Shown here in pieces: positions 18,064-26,830 of a DNA stretch of 53,037 nt. Each line of letters opens with the position of its first letter. Within the stretch, counting starts at the first letter, position 1. Source of the stretch: Opitutales bacterium. GTDB taxonomy: Bacteria > Verrucomicrobiota > Verrucomicrobiia > Opitutales > Seribacteraceae. The notes beneath the pieces are model-generated. The model was not told the origin of the DNA. It saw only the letters and a program-made list of their open reading frames with translations, and ran no database searches. The position numbers and the translations under genes are program-made. The DNA is taken from the NCBI GenBank assembly GCA_028042835.1, contig JAOFOL010000012.1, positions 1 to 53,037 on the forward strand. Direction: 5' to 3'.

Positions 18064-18080
18064 GCATTTTTCATGCCATC
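18064..18080 (-). promoter_or_regulatory. Sigma-54 (-24/-12) promoter-like element before flgF
   Basis: On the minus strand the sequence reads GATGGCATGAAAAATGC, giving the invariant GG and GC separated by ten bases as sigma-54 RNA polymerase requires (consensus TGGCACG-N4-TTGC). GG is at 18077-18076 and GC at 18065-18064. The final C is 13 bases before the GTG start codon of flgF, so the predicted transcript would start within a base or so of the start codon. The element differs from the one before flgB at only 2 of 15 core positions. Confidence 0.7.
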
Positions 18081-18107
18081 AGTTCGCAACAAAAGGCAAG
18101 AGAGGCT

Positions 18108-18374
18108 CTAGTATTCGCAATTTATTTTCAGCAAACGACCATCTTCCAAATGAACAACGATTTGGGAAGGTTTAGAATCGACAGAAATCACTTCTACTTT
18201 AGGGCAATTCTTTTCGTCGAAAATAACTTCAGAAACGCCTTGCTCAGCCGATTCGGAATCAACTGAAGTAATTGGCGAATCAGTAGGTTCACTCAGAAAA
18301 GACCGAAAAGAAGAATCTTTTTTAGATGCTTCAAAACTGTGCCCACCTTCTCTACCTGTAAGATAATTTTCCAT
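18108..18374 (-). CDS. Small hypothetical protein between motB and flgF
   Basis: This 88-residue frame fills most of the 355 bases between motB and flgF. I recognise no family. The first 60 residues are polar, Ser/Glu-rich and probably disordered. The last 25 (VEVISVDSKPSQIVVHLEDG then RLLKINCEY) look like a small beta hairpin. It ends before the sigma-54-like element of flgF, consistent with being the last gene of the flgB-motB unit. No clear ribosome binding site is visible. It could be a small flagellar accessory factor. Confidence 0.5.
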   Translation of the reverse strand: MENYLTGREGGHSFEASKKDSSFRSFLSEPTDSPITSVDSESAEQGVSEVIFDEKNCPKVEVISVDSKPSQIVVHLEDGRLLKINCEY

Positions 18375-18406
18375 CTAATAAAATTAAGCAAGAGTCATAC
18401 CGAATA

Positions 18407-19204
18407 TTATTTATACTGAGCTAAATTTTCCTTACTCATGTCTAAGACAAGGCTCAGTTCAACTCTTCGGTTTTTTTGAGGTTGGTTGGGAAAACGTGAG
18501 TCATTTGGTTTGGTATACCCATGACCCGTAACTCTCTCCAATTTATCGTCAAGATCATTGGCAGAATAATAAGAAAGGGCATTCGTCACTTCAAGTGCTT
18601 GCATTAAAGACATATCCCAAGGATTCCCGCCATCAACACTAAGACTATCTTTTAAATGACTCGTGTGTGAATCAACTCTATAAACCAAAACATGTTGAGA
18701 TAATAACCAAGACATTCTCTGCATAACTTTCCTGCCATGAGTGGTAAGTCGAGGCGATGAATTCTCAAAGATAGGCTTTTCATCACCATGGAATAAAACG
18801 ACTTTCAAACCATCGGCGGTCGCATCAATCTGAATAATAGAATCATCAATCTCGTGTAAGCGAAGGCGAGCATACCAATCCTGAGCAATTCGGTGCAATA
18901 CATCGATATCAATTGATGTAGTGTCGTTGGTATTTCGCATGGTTGTGTCAGATCTCCCGACAATTTGATCCACCATACTTCCAGGACGTGCATCTTTTTG
19001 CTCAACTGGAGTAGATTTAGGTACACCGGCTTTGTAGGGATCTCGGAAAAAACGAGTAGTAGCAATAATTACTTCCTCGTCCTGAGACAAAATCCACAAA
19101 ACCAAAAATAAAGACATCATTCCTGTCACAAAGTCAGCATATGCAACTTTCCAAGCACCACCATGAGCAAACCTAACGGACTTAATTTGAGATTGGCGAG
19201 ACAT
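18407..19204 (-). CDS. motB: Flagellar stator protein MotB
   Basis: This 265-residue protein has a short cytoplasmic N-terminus, then WKVAYADFVTGMMSLFLVLW, which holds the ion-binding Asp24 in the single membrane helix. The OmpA-type peptidoglycan-binding domain occupies the C-terminal half (VDSHTSHL, MSLMQALEVTNALSYY, and NQPQKNRRVELSLVL with the NRR motif). MotB anchors the stator to the wall and carries the ion-translocating carboxylate. It lies 34 bases after motA. Confidence 0.95.
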   Translation of the reverse strand: MSRQSQIKSVRFAHGGAWKVAYADFVTGMMSLFLVLWILSQDEEVIIATTRFFRDPYKAGVPKSTPVEQKDARPGSMVDQIVGRSDTTMRNTNDTTSIDIDVLHRIAQDWYARLRLHEIDDSIIQIDATADGLKVVLFHGDEKPIFENSSPRLTTHGRKVMQRMSWLLSQHVLVYRVDSHTSHLKDSLSVDGGNPWDMSLMQALEVTNALSYYSANDLDDKLERVTGHGYTKPNDSRFPNQPQKNRRVELSLVLDMSKENLAQYK

Positions 19205-19238
19205 AGGTAGGAAGAATGAAATCTAGAAAATCGATGGA

Positions 19239-20099
19239 TCAGCCCCCTTTGGCCGCATCTTTGCATTTTTCTTCCAATTCATCTGCAGAAGGTTGAATTT
19301 GCTTATCCAAAGACCTTCTTCCAATTTCAACTGCCATGATGGGAGATAGTCCAGTCGCAAAACCAGAAACAGATCTTTCAACAATCCTGAAATACAAGAA
19401 TTCTTGCGTTTGATTCAATGATACTAGTCGGCTGAGTGGTACACCTATGCCGTATGCTAAGAAAATCCCTAAGAATGTACCACTTAGAGCAGCGGCAACT
19501 TTGTATCCAACTGACTCCGGGTCTTCTAGATTGGACATTGTATTAATAATACCAAGTACAGCAGCAACAATACCTACCCCTGGCAAAGCATCCGAGATCA
19601 TATCGATTGCCTTGATTGATCGAGTTGCTTCAGCCTCTCGACTAGTAAGTTCAGCGTTCAAAATACCACCAATTTCCCCAGGTTTACATCTACCATCTAC
19701 GATAGGACGCAATGAATTACACAAAAACTCAACCAAAGCCTGATCCTTTAGAAAAGAAGGATATTTCGTGAAGATAGAACTATTTTGAGGATCACTTACA
19801 TGCTCATCAAGAGCAGGTGTACCTTTTCTTCTACCAAGCATAAACAGTTCATATAGAAGAACAAGCAGGTCGATAAATTTACTCGGATTCGAAATCCCTC
19901 CCTTGAAAGCTTTTATTATATCATCCTTTAAGTTCATTAGAACAGCCTTGGGACTTGAAACTACAAGGATGCCCAGTCCGATTCCGCAGATGATCATGAT
20001 CTCACCAGCGTGAATAAGCGTGATTGGATTTCCACCCGAAACAGTGAAACCACCTATGCAGGCGACGAACACTATAATAATACCGACTGTTAAAAGCAT
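19239..20099 (-). CDS. motA: Flagellar stator protein MotA
   Basis: This 286-residue protein has four predicted membrane helices (near residues 2-20, 30-48, 170-190 and 203-222). The MotA signature DALPGVGIVAAVLGIINTM, containing the functional Pro, is followed by GTFLGIFLAYGIGVPLSRL. The cytoplasmic loop of about 110 residues (RRKGTPALDEHV and so on) carries the charges that interact with FliG. The length is that of the proteobacterial long MotA type. It follows fliA by 15 bases. Confidence 0.96.
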   Translation of the reverse strand: MLLTVGIIIVFVACIGGFTVSGGNPITLIHAGEIMIICGIGLGILVVSSPKAVLMNLKDDIIKAFKGGISNPSKFIDLLVLLYELFMLGRRKGTPALDEHVSDPQNSSIFTKYPSFLKDQALVEFLCNSLRPIVDGRCKPGEIGGILNAELTSREAEATRSIKAIDMISDALPGVGIVAAVLGIINTMSNLEDPESVGYKVAAALSGTFLGIFLAYGIGVPLSRLVSLNQTQEFLYFRIVERSVSGFATGLSPIMAVEIGRRSLDKQIQPSADELEEKCKDAAKGG

Positions 20100-20114
20100 T
20101 TGTTAGAAATTATT

Positions 20115-20909
20115 TTAAGATTTAAATTGAGCTTTGAGAGTAAGCAGCGTCTGGGAAAGAATTTGACTTATTCTCCCTTCGGTCAAGTCAAAGATGTGAG
20201 CAATCTCCACTAACCTTAATTCTTCAAAGTAATAGAGCATTAGGATTTTCTTTTGCTGATCAGGTAAATTTTTGATTTTGTCTCTGAGCAGAAGAATTCT
20301 CTCCTTTTGCTCAAGCTTTTCAGCAGAAGTTACTTCAGTAGGGTCATCAAGAGTTTCACTAAGCGGAAGATTTTCATCACCCGCTGCGTCTTGAGTACTC
20401 CCATCTATAGGTACAAATGAAATTGGTTGTGTCTCTTTAAGTAATTTAGCGTACTCGAAAGAAGTCAGATCAAGTTCATTACATATCTCTTCTTCGCTAG
20501 GAGTACGGTTATGCTTGAGTTCGAAATCACGGATAGTCGCTTGAAGCGAGCGGGCTTTAGCCCTGTTAGCTCTTGGTAAACAATCCAACTTTCGCAATTC
20601 GTCTAAAAGAGACCCTCTGATTCGCAAAGCCGCATAATTCCCAAATGACTTTCCTTTAGTTGGATCGAACTGATTTACCGAAACAACTAATGCTTTAACA
20701 GCGACTCCATACATATCCTCCATGTCATAGTGGTCAGGGAAGTTATGGCGCATCCTAACAACAATTGACTTAACCAAAGGTAAGTAGTCCTCTATAAGCT
20801 TATCTCGTTCCTGCTCAGAACGCATTGCCTTCTTGTAATTATCACTAGCAATTTTTACACGCGGTGAATTGACCGGAGGTTGTGACAATGCGTTAGAGGA
20901 AGGTTTCAT
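20115..20909 (-). CDS. fliA: Flagellar sigma factor FliA/WhiG (sigma-28)
   Basis: This 264-residue sigma-70-family factor has region 2 (LIEDYLPLVKSIVVRMRHNF, DMEDMYGVAVKAL, FGNYAALRIRGSLLDELR), a region 3 of FliA type (ELKHNRTPSEEEICNELDLT) and region 4 helix-turn-helix (LRLVEIAHIFDLTEGRISQI). DELRKLDCLPRANR after region 2 is characteristic of FliA/WhiG. It directs late flagellar genes such as flagellin, which lie outside this window. No FlgM anti-sigma gene is visible here. Confidence 0.95.
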   Translation of the reverse strand: MKPSSNALSQPPVNSPRVKIASDNYKKAMRSEQERDKLIEDYLPLVKSIVVRMRHNFPDHYDMEDMYGVAVKALVVSVNQFDPTKGKSFGNYAALRIRGSLLDELRKLDCLPRANRAKARSLQATIRDFELKHNRTPSEEEICNELDLTSFEYAKLLKETQPISFVPIDGSTQDAAGDENLPLSETLDDPTEVTSAEKLEQKERILLLRDKIKNLPDQQKKILMLYYFEELRLVEIAHIFDLTEGRISQILSQTLLTLKAQFKS

Positions 20910-20915
20910 TCCAAT

Positions 20916-21257
20916 CTATACTTTCTCGTCCACCATCGGTTTCTCCACTTGAGAACTCGAATTGCTAGCCTTGCGTGTGATAGACTTTGGTAGAGTCTTC
21001 CGACTCCTTGATGCTTGATTCTCCACTTTTAGGGATGATACGGGTTTTGTGGTAATAGTAGAAGGATTGCTCGTTAAGCTCGATTTCAAAAGAATACCTA
21101 AAAGAAACCTGCCGTAAATAGCAAAAGTTAAACACCCAATAGTGCCATGCACAAGCGATATCGCAAAATTCTTATGAATCAAAGATGCGATTAAATAAAA
21201 TAATAAAAATCCCACAAAACCTGTGAAACAAAAAAGGAACCTAGCATCATTTTTCAT
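20916..21257 (-). CDS. Unknown small membrane protein in the flhG position
   Basis: This 113-residue protein has two hydrophobic helices (about residues 6-26 and 33-57), then a basic Ser/Thr/Lys-rich cytoplasmic tail (KPVSSLKVENQASRSRKTLP and beyond). I recognise no family. It sits exactly between flhF and fliA, where many bacteria carry flhG (a MinD-like ATPase), but it has no P-loop and is too short. The tight spacing to both neighbours (6 and 12 bases) suggests it is a real flagellar-operon gene. A role in polar placement or membrane anchoring is only a guess. Confidence 0.7.
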   Translation of the reverse strand: MKNDARFLFCFTGFVGFLLFYLIASLIHKNFAISLVHGTIGCLTFAIYGRFLLGILLKSSLTSNPSTITTKPVSSLKVENQASRSRKTLPKSITRKASNSSSQVEKPMVDEKV

Positions 21258-21269
21258 TTATGTATTATA

Positions 21270-22406
21270 TTATATTCTTTGATATGTAGAAAAGCCCTTG
21301 GAATAGAGTTCTTCAGGGAAAGTTTTTGCAATAAATTGGTTTAAAACACTAGTCGAAAAATCTCCGGTTACATTTTGTCCATTACAAACGCAGATCGGAG
21401 TGAGGTTAGAATTAAATACAATAGGCCAAAGTTTCGTGGAATTCGACATTTCATCAAAATGCGTAATCGCGATATGCGAAGCGTTGACATACCTAGCACT
21501 CCTTATTGATTTGTAAATAATCTCTTTATCATAAGCACCATTGATAACCAAAATGCGAGTCTCTACCCCAAGGTTATCAAGTACATTGTTTGTATTTCTC
21601 CACTCATCAATTTCAGAAATACCCAAACCAGGAAAATCCAAAAATAATGGATTATTTTGATCTATATTCGGCAGACTTTCAGATTCCCTAAAGAGGGTAA
21701 CGCCCACAACCTCGCAAAATATTCTAAGTGCGTCATCGGGATTAGGTACTCCATTCTCTATCTTTAAAACACTTGGAGTGGTTTTGTTCATGAATACTTC
21801 GTGAGCAAGAAATTTGCATAGGGTTGTAGTTTTCCCAACTCCAGGTCCGCCAAGTAAGGCTATTTTTTCTGTAGTTGGGGTAACTTCGAGTCCACGAAAT
21901 CGATCGCTCAAACCTATCGTTATCTCTTTAAGTACATCAGCAATAGAAGATTTTTCTAAAAGTTCCCAGTTCGACCAAGATCGGATGTCAGATAACAAAC
22001 CTTGATCAAAACCGAATTTTGCAAGCAAATCGGAATTACTAGATGATTTCGGATCAGTGCTATCAGATGGAACAACTGGTTCCACCAGTTTGGGTTTAGG
22101 GTCTGGTGGGACCTGGTCTTCTTTGGTTAAGGGCGACTTCTGTTCGCTTTCAACTTTAATAACTTCTGGTTTAATTGCTTCCTCAACTACATCATCCTCT
22201 TCAACAACTTGAGCAATAACCTCCAGTTTAGGAGACGAGATAAAACGCTTTAACCCCTCTCCACCTACCTGCCTTACTGATAAAACTTTTGCTTTATCAC
22301 CTAACTTGTCGCGGATTACTCGTACGGCTTCTTCAGCCGAACGAACAACCAAACGGAATTTTTTTCCGCTTTGATCTTCTGTTTTAGTTTTCACTAGAGT
22401 CGACAT
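21270..22406 (-). CDS. flhF: Flagellar biosynthesis GTPase FlhF
   Basis: This 378-residue SRP-type GTPase has an N-terminal basic domain (FRLVVRSAEEAVRVIRDKLG), a disordered Pro/Asp/Lys-rich linker at about 95-125, an N-domain and a G-domain. The P-loop ALLGGPGVGKTTTLCKFLA has Lys192. The G3-like DFPGLG replaces the canonical DTAGR, and the G4-like segment is ITHFDEM rather than TKxD. FlhF places the flagellum and recruits the first basal-body parts at the pole. The divergent G3/G4 motifs suggest weakened GTP hydrolysis or altered nucleotide use. Confidence 0.9.
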   Translation of the reverse strand: MSTLVKTKTEDQSGKKFRLVVRSAEEAVRVIRDKLGDKAKVLSVRQVGGEGLKRFISSPKLEVIAQVVEEDDVVEEAIKPEVIKVESEQKSPLTKEDQVPPDPKPKLVEPVVPSDSTDPKSSSNSDLLAKFGFDQGLLSDIRSWSNWELLEKSSIADVLKEITIGLSDRFRGLEVTPTTEKIALLGGPGVGKTTTLCKFLAHEVFMNKTTPSVLKIENGVPNPDDALRIFCEVVGVTLFRESESLPNIDQNNPLFLDFPGLGISEIDEWRNTNNVLDNLGVETRILVINGAYDKEIIYKSIRSARYVNASHIAITHFDEMSNSTKLWPIVFNSNLTPICVCNGQNVTGDFSTSVLNQFIAKTFPEELYSKGFSTYQRI

Positions 22407-22422
22407 CTTGCAATTCCTTTAG

Positions 22423-24648
22423 TTAAGCAGGGATAGAAACAGGTTCTTCGGGAGTTTGACTGAGTTGCGGGTTATCGTTCATTGCCTGCAAAACTTCGGG
22501 AGGCAATGCTTGATTTGGAAGTGTAATTGAACCATATGGCTCGATTCTAGTTTCAGTAGGTAACTCTTGATAAGAAAGTATAATAAGCTGGGGATATGAC
22601 GGCTCCATAAAACGCCTAAACGCCAATCTCAACTCTGAGGTAGTGATTAGTAGAGGAGTAAGTCCCTGTTCAGTCATCTCCTTAATTTTTGGATCTATCT
22701 CTTGTAGTATTCCTTCGGTGATCTCTGGATCCATGACTAAACCAACATCAAATTGACTTCTCTTTACTCGTCCGATCAAAGATTGCTCCAAGGTGGGCTC
22801 AAAAGTAAGAGCTAGCAGTTTTTCAGGTTCTACTTCAAATTCTTTAACAAAATACATCCCTAGCCTCCTTCTCGCTTGCTCCGATAATTCGTCAGGATTT
22901 TTCGTTATCGGAGCCATATCAGCAATAGTCTCCAATATAAGAGTAAGGTTTTTGATTGAAATCCTTTCTCTAAGTAAATTTTGTAAAGTACGCTGGATTA
23001 CTCCAACATTTACAAGATCAGGTAGAAGCTCGCTTACCAATGTAGGGTTCTTGTCCTTAATTAAATCAAGGAGTTTTTGGGTACCTTCGCGCTCAAGAAT
23101 AAGATATGCAAATCTCTTTAGAACATCAGAAAGATGAGTGACCAATACAGAAGATGGGTCAACCACTGTACAACCCTCTACCTCAGCCTCCCTTTTATTA
23201 TCTTCGGCAATCCAAGTTGCTCCAATTCCAAAGACTGGTTCGATAGTAGGAATTCCATCAAGTTTTGTTGCATCCCCTCCCCCCATACTCATCGCCAAAA
23301 CACGGTCAGGAATGACACTGGATCTAATAATTTCTTTACCACGAAGTAAAAATCGATACTCATTCGGTTCGAGTTCAATATTATCACGAACCCCAATTGT
23401 TGGTAAAAGCATTCCCATCTCCCGGGCGAAATTAGTTCTCGCACCTGTAATCCGATCCAATAAGTCTCCACCCTTCTTTTTGTCGGCAAGAACCAATAAT
23501 CCATATCCCATCTCTAAGCCAAAAACTTCTTGCTCGATTGCACTCTCCATGGGTGAAAGTGCAGGTTCACTTGATCCCGGATCTCCAGTCGGATTAGCTC
23601 CTGTAGGAGAAGCCTGTCCGCCAGTTAATGCATTTGCATTCCCATCAAAAGAAGCAGGCTCGGCCTGAGAATCTGCTTCTTCAGCATTCTGTTTGACCAT
23701 GTAAGCGGTCACAAAACAAGCCATGGAAAGGATAAAGAATGGCCAAAATGTCTCGTAAAGAAACAGTGAAAAGAGTAACAGCAAAGCACCAGCAATTGCA
23801 ATTGCCCGGGGATAAATTAGCAGTTGCCGGGTCACATATTCACCTAAGTCCGATTCTTCTGAAGATCGGGTAACTAGAATACCTGCTGCAATCGAAACTA
23901 TAATGGAAGGGACTTGAGTAACCAAACCATCACCAATCGATAAAATTGTGTAGGTTTCCAAGGCTTGGGTTATTTCCATGTCGCGTTGGAAAAATCCAAT
24001 TAAAATACCACCTACGACATTAATGACAGTGATAATAATTCCCGCAACTGCATCTCCTCGGACAAATTTACTAGCACCATCCATTGAACCATAAAAGTCA
24101 GCTTGCTTTTGCAATTTATCTCGCTTTTCGAGCGCTTGGGCTTCCGTGATTACACCATTCTGCATTTCAGCATCGATAGACATCTGCTTTCCAGGCATTG
24201 CATCCAATGTAAACCTAGCGGTTACCTCTGCAATTCGACCTGCACCTTTGGTAATGACCACAAAATTAATGATTACAAGAATGAGAAAAATAACCGTACC
24301 TACGACATAATTCCCTCTCACCACAAAACTTCCAAAAGCCTCAATTACAGAACCTGCATCACCGTCTAATAAAATCAGTCGAGTAGAGGCTACATTCAAA
24401 CCTAAACGATAAAGAGTAACCGCAAGTAAAAGTGTTGGGAAAACGGAAAACTCAGCAGGATCCTTTAAGTAAATAATGGTCAGTAGAATTAGTAGCGAAA
24501 TCGCAATACTTATAACCAATAATAAACTTAGTAAATCTTTGTGAACTGGGACAACCAAGAGGAAAATAGCGAGAAATAAACCACCAACAAACCCAAGGTC
24601 GCCATACCCTTTAAGCATCGAAAGTTTTTCCTTGATAGTATCAATCAT
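22423..24648 (-). CDS. flhA: Flagellar export gate protein FlhA
   Basis: This 741-residue protein has eight membrane helices in roughly the first 330 residues. It contains the FHIPEP family signature (GASKFVRGDAVAGIIITVIN) and the N-terminal VASTRLILLDGDAGSVIEAFG stretch. An acidic and Ala/Gly/Pro-rich linker follows (about 330-370), then the cytoplasmic export-platform domain (MGYGLLVLADKKKGGDLLDR, MLPTIGVRDNIELEPNEYRF). FlhA forms the nonameric ring that docks substrate-chaperone complexes. The gene is 10 bases after flhB. Confidence 0.97.
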   Translation of the reverse strand: MIDTIKEKLSMLKGYGDLGFVGGLFLAIFLLVVPVHKDLLSLLLVISIAISLLILLTIIYLKDPAEFSVFPTLLLAVTLYRLGLNVASTRLILLDGDAGSVIEAFGSFVVRGNYVVGTVIFLILVIINFVVITKGAGRIAEVTARFTLDAMPGKQMSIDAEMQNGVITEAQALEKRDKLQKQADFYGSMDGASKFVRGDAVAGIIITVINVVGGILIGFFQRDMEITQALETYTILSIGDGLVTQVPSIIVSIAAGILVTRSSEESDLGEYVTRQLLIYPRAIAIAGALLLLFSLFLYETFWPFFILSMACFVTAYMVKQNAEEADSQAEPASFDGNANALTGGQASPTGANPTGDPGSSEPALSPMESAIEQEVFGLEMGYGLLVLADKKKGGDLLDRITGARTNFAREMGMLLPTIGVRDNIELEPNEYRFLLRGKEIIRSSVIPDRVLAMSMGGGDATKLDGIPTIEPVFGIGATWIAEDNKREAEVEGCTVVDPSSVLVTHLSDVLKRFAYLILEREGTQKLLDLIKDKNPTLVSELLPDLVNVGVIQRTLQNLLRERISIKNLTLILETIADMAPITKNPDELSEQARRRLGMYFVKEFEVEPEKLLALTFEPTLEQSLIGRVKRSQFDVGLVMDPEITEGILQEIDPKIKEMTEQGLTPLLITTSELRLAFRRFMEPSYPQLIILSYQELPTETRIEPYGSITLPNQALPPEVLQAMNDNPQLSQTPEEPVSIPA

Positions 24649-24657
24649 CAGTTCAAA

Positions 24658-25779
24658 TTAAGTGAGTGAAGGGGATTTTTTTCGGGCGAGAAGCCTCCTC
24701 GCTTTTAATCGATGGAAATAATAAGAGTGAGCTTTGTAAACATTTGCAAGGATCTCTGCTACAACACGATACAACTCTAAAGGAATAGCCTCCCCTATCC
24801 GTCCCAATGCAAAAAGTGAACGAGCGACCGGTTTATTCTCGACTAAGGGCACTTCGTACTCAATGGCAATGGCTTTTATTCTTCTAGCTAACATATTTTC
24901 TCCTTTCGCAACCACTACTGGAGCATGATCTGTGCCCTTTTGGTAACGAAGTGCAACTGCATAGTGAGTTGGGTTCGTTACAACCACATCAGCAGTGGAA
25001 ACATCCTGCGCCCCAGAACTGCTAAGAATTTCTCTGGCTTTCTGCCTCAATGCTGATTTAACCTCAGGTGCAATATCCTTGGCTTTATTTTCATCTTTTA
25101 CCTCCTGTTTGGTCATTTTCATCTCCTCATGATTCTCTTTTTTCTTAATGATGAAATTTATTACAGCAATGACTAGGAGCATCAGCACAAGAATAGTAAA
25201 AAGAACTAAAAATAATTTATAAATAAATCTTAAGACTTCTTCAATGGGGATGGGTGCGTAAAAAATGGGATGATCAAGGAATATAAGTAAAGTTAACCAA
25301 ACCACTGTCCCAATTGCACAAAACTTAAGGAAATCTATAAGGAAAGTCTTTAAACCCTTGATCCCAAATATCTTTTTGGCACCACTGATTGGATTAAACT
25401 TACTTAATTTCGGCTCAATTACTTTAGGAGTGTATCTAAATCCTGTCTGCATACCTTCTGACACAAATGCAGCGACGAAACAACCAACCATTAAAGGAAG
25501 CACAATGAAAGCCATCGTTAAATAAGCTTCACTGAGCATAAAACTAGCACCACCTTGGTTCAGGATTATGGAGTCTAAATTCTCAAGTAAGCTTTTAGTA
25601 AATTCTGCGAGGTACTCGGCTTTAGCAGGAGCTAAGAATAAGATTACAAGTAAACCAGCAAGTAAAGTCGTGGTCATCGAGATCTCAGGTGCTTTAGCAA
25701 ATTGACCTTTCGCATGTGATTCTCCTAATTTTTTTTCAGTAGGTTCTTCAGTCTTTGAACTTTTATCTACATCTGACAT
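24658..25779 (-). CDS. flhB: Flagellar export switch protein FlhB
   Basis: This 373-residue protein has an N-terminal KTEEPTEKKLGESHAKGQFA motif, four membrane helices and a cytoplasmic domain. It contains the self-cleaving NPTH motif (VVVTNPTHYAVALRYQKG); Asn269-Pro270 is the scissile site by analogy with enteric FlhB. FlhB switches export from hook/rod to filament substrates when FliK signals that the hook is complete. It lies between fliR and flhA. Confidence 0.97.
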   Translation of the reverse strand: MSDVDKSSKTEEPTEKKLGESHAKGQFAKAPEISMTTTLLAGLLVILFLAPAKAEYLAEFTKSLLENLDSIILNQGGASFMLSEAYLTMAFIVLPLMVGCFVAAFVSEGMQTGFRYTPKVIEPKLSKFNPISGAKKIFGIKGLKTFLIDFLKFCAIGTVVWLTLLIFLDHPIFYAPIPIEEVLRFIYKLFLVLFTILVLMLLVIAVINFIIKKKENHEEMKMTKQEVKDENKAKDIAPEVKSALRQKAREILSSSGAQDVSTADVVVTNPTHYAVALRYQKGTDHAPVVVAKGENMLARRIKAIAIEYEVPLVENKPVARSLFALGRIGEAIPLELYRVVAEILANVYKAHSYYFHRLKARRLLARKKSPSLT

Positions 25780-25787
25780 CGCGAAGC

Positions 25788-26552
25788 CTATCCTATTTGA
25801 ATAATATCTAGCATTACTTCAACCGATCTTCTGCTGTGCTCCAAGATATAAGATGTAAAAAGTAAAAGCGAGGCGACTAAGATGATCAAACCAGAAAGAA
25901 TACGAATCGAAAAACTTGTCATAAATACATTCATTTTTGGTACAGCTTTTCCAAGGACAGCAAATGATACATTGATGAGAAAATTTAAGGCAATGAAAGG
26001 TGCCGCTATAAGCGTCCCGACTACGAAAACTTTGGCAACTTCAGCAACATACTCCTCCATAGGGTTTGCCTGTAAGAAAAAGCTACCAATAGGTAATATT
26101 TCAAAACTCATGATGAAGGCTCGGATTACATCATAGTGTACCCCTGCTACAAAAAAAATCAGCAGACTGAAATAATAAAGTAAGGTCGTGATTGTGGCAT
26201 CAGATCCACCAAGTAATGGATTGACACTGTTACTTGCCATCAAACCAATCTCATAGGAAATTAAATGACCAGCCAATTCAACCGCAAAAAATACCATTCT
26301 TACCATCATCGCAAGCATGAGCCCGATGCATACTTCGTTCAAAGAGAGCAAAATTGCACCAGCAAAATGAGTTGCGAGTTCCAAATTCGCAGGAACAAGG
26401 GGATTGATTAAAATAGATAGAAGTAAACCAAAAGCAGTTTTTACTTTCACGGGAAGCATTTTTCCGGCGAATAATGGTATACCTAAAAAAAATGCACCTG
26501 TGCGGAGAAATACAAGTACCCAAACTACAATTTCCCCTGCCTCAATGGTCAT
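25788..26552 (-). CDS. fliR: Flagellar export gate protein FliR
   Basis: This 254-residue, very hydrophobic protein has about six membrane helices. Typical FliR segments include VLVFLRTGAFFLGIPLF near the start, NEVCIGLMLAMMVRMVFFAV and a conserved glycine-rich ELAGHLISYEIGLMASNSVN. FliR joins FliP and FliQ in the export gate. Its start codon overlaps the fliQ stop by four bases (ATGA), indicating translational coupling. Confidence 0.95.
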   Translation of the reverse strand: MTIEAGEIVVWVLVFLRTGAFFLGIPLFAGKMLPVKVKTAFGLLLSILINPLVPANLELATHFAGAILLSLNEVCIGLMLAMMVRMVFFAVELAGHLISYEIGLMASNSVNPLLGGSDATITTLLYYFSLLIFFVAGVHYDVIRAFIMSFEILPIGSFFLQANPMEEYVAEVAKVFVVGTLIAAPFIALNFLINVSFAVLGKAVPKMNVFMTSFSIRILSGLIILVASLLLFTSYILEHSRRSVEVMLDIIQIG

Positions 26553-26818
26553 TGAGCCATATTTGGAATCATATTAAACATTGAAATACAAAAATCAGTA
26601 AGAGTTTTAAGAATGAAGTTAGCTGATAGAACAATCGCTAACGACACGCAGACGAGTTTGGGGACAAAGGTAAGAGTTTGCTCCTGTAGACTTGTTATAG
26701 ACTGAATAAAACTAACTAACAACCCTACCACAGTTGCTGTTCCAAGAATTGGGATGGCAAGCAATAATGCTGTCTGCAAGAGATTTCTCATAATATCAAC
26801 TGCCAATTCCAATGTCAT
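26549..26818 (-). CDS. fliQ: Flagellar export gate protein FliQ
   Basis: This 89-residue protein has two membrane helices, with the FliQ pattern LLLAIPILGTATVVGLLVSF and then QSITSLQEQTLTFVPKLV. The length is normal for the family. FliQ assembles around FliP/FliR in the export gate. It is 12 bases after fliP and overlaps fliR. Confidence 0.96.
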   Translation of the reverse strand: MTLELAVDIMRNLLQTALLLAIPILGTATVVGLLVSFIQSITSLQEQTLTFVPKLVCVSLAIVLSANFILKTLTDFCISMFNMIPNMAQ

Positions 26819-26830
26819 TTTAAAATTCTC

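Noticed and set aside
23138-23668. 176-codon open frame on the plus strand within flhA
   Set aside because: It is antisense to a fully conserved FlhA coding region, has low-complexity Ser/Pro-rich composition and resembles no family; it is a shadow frame.
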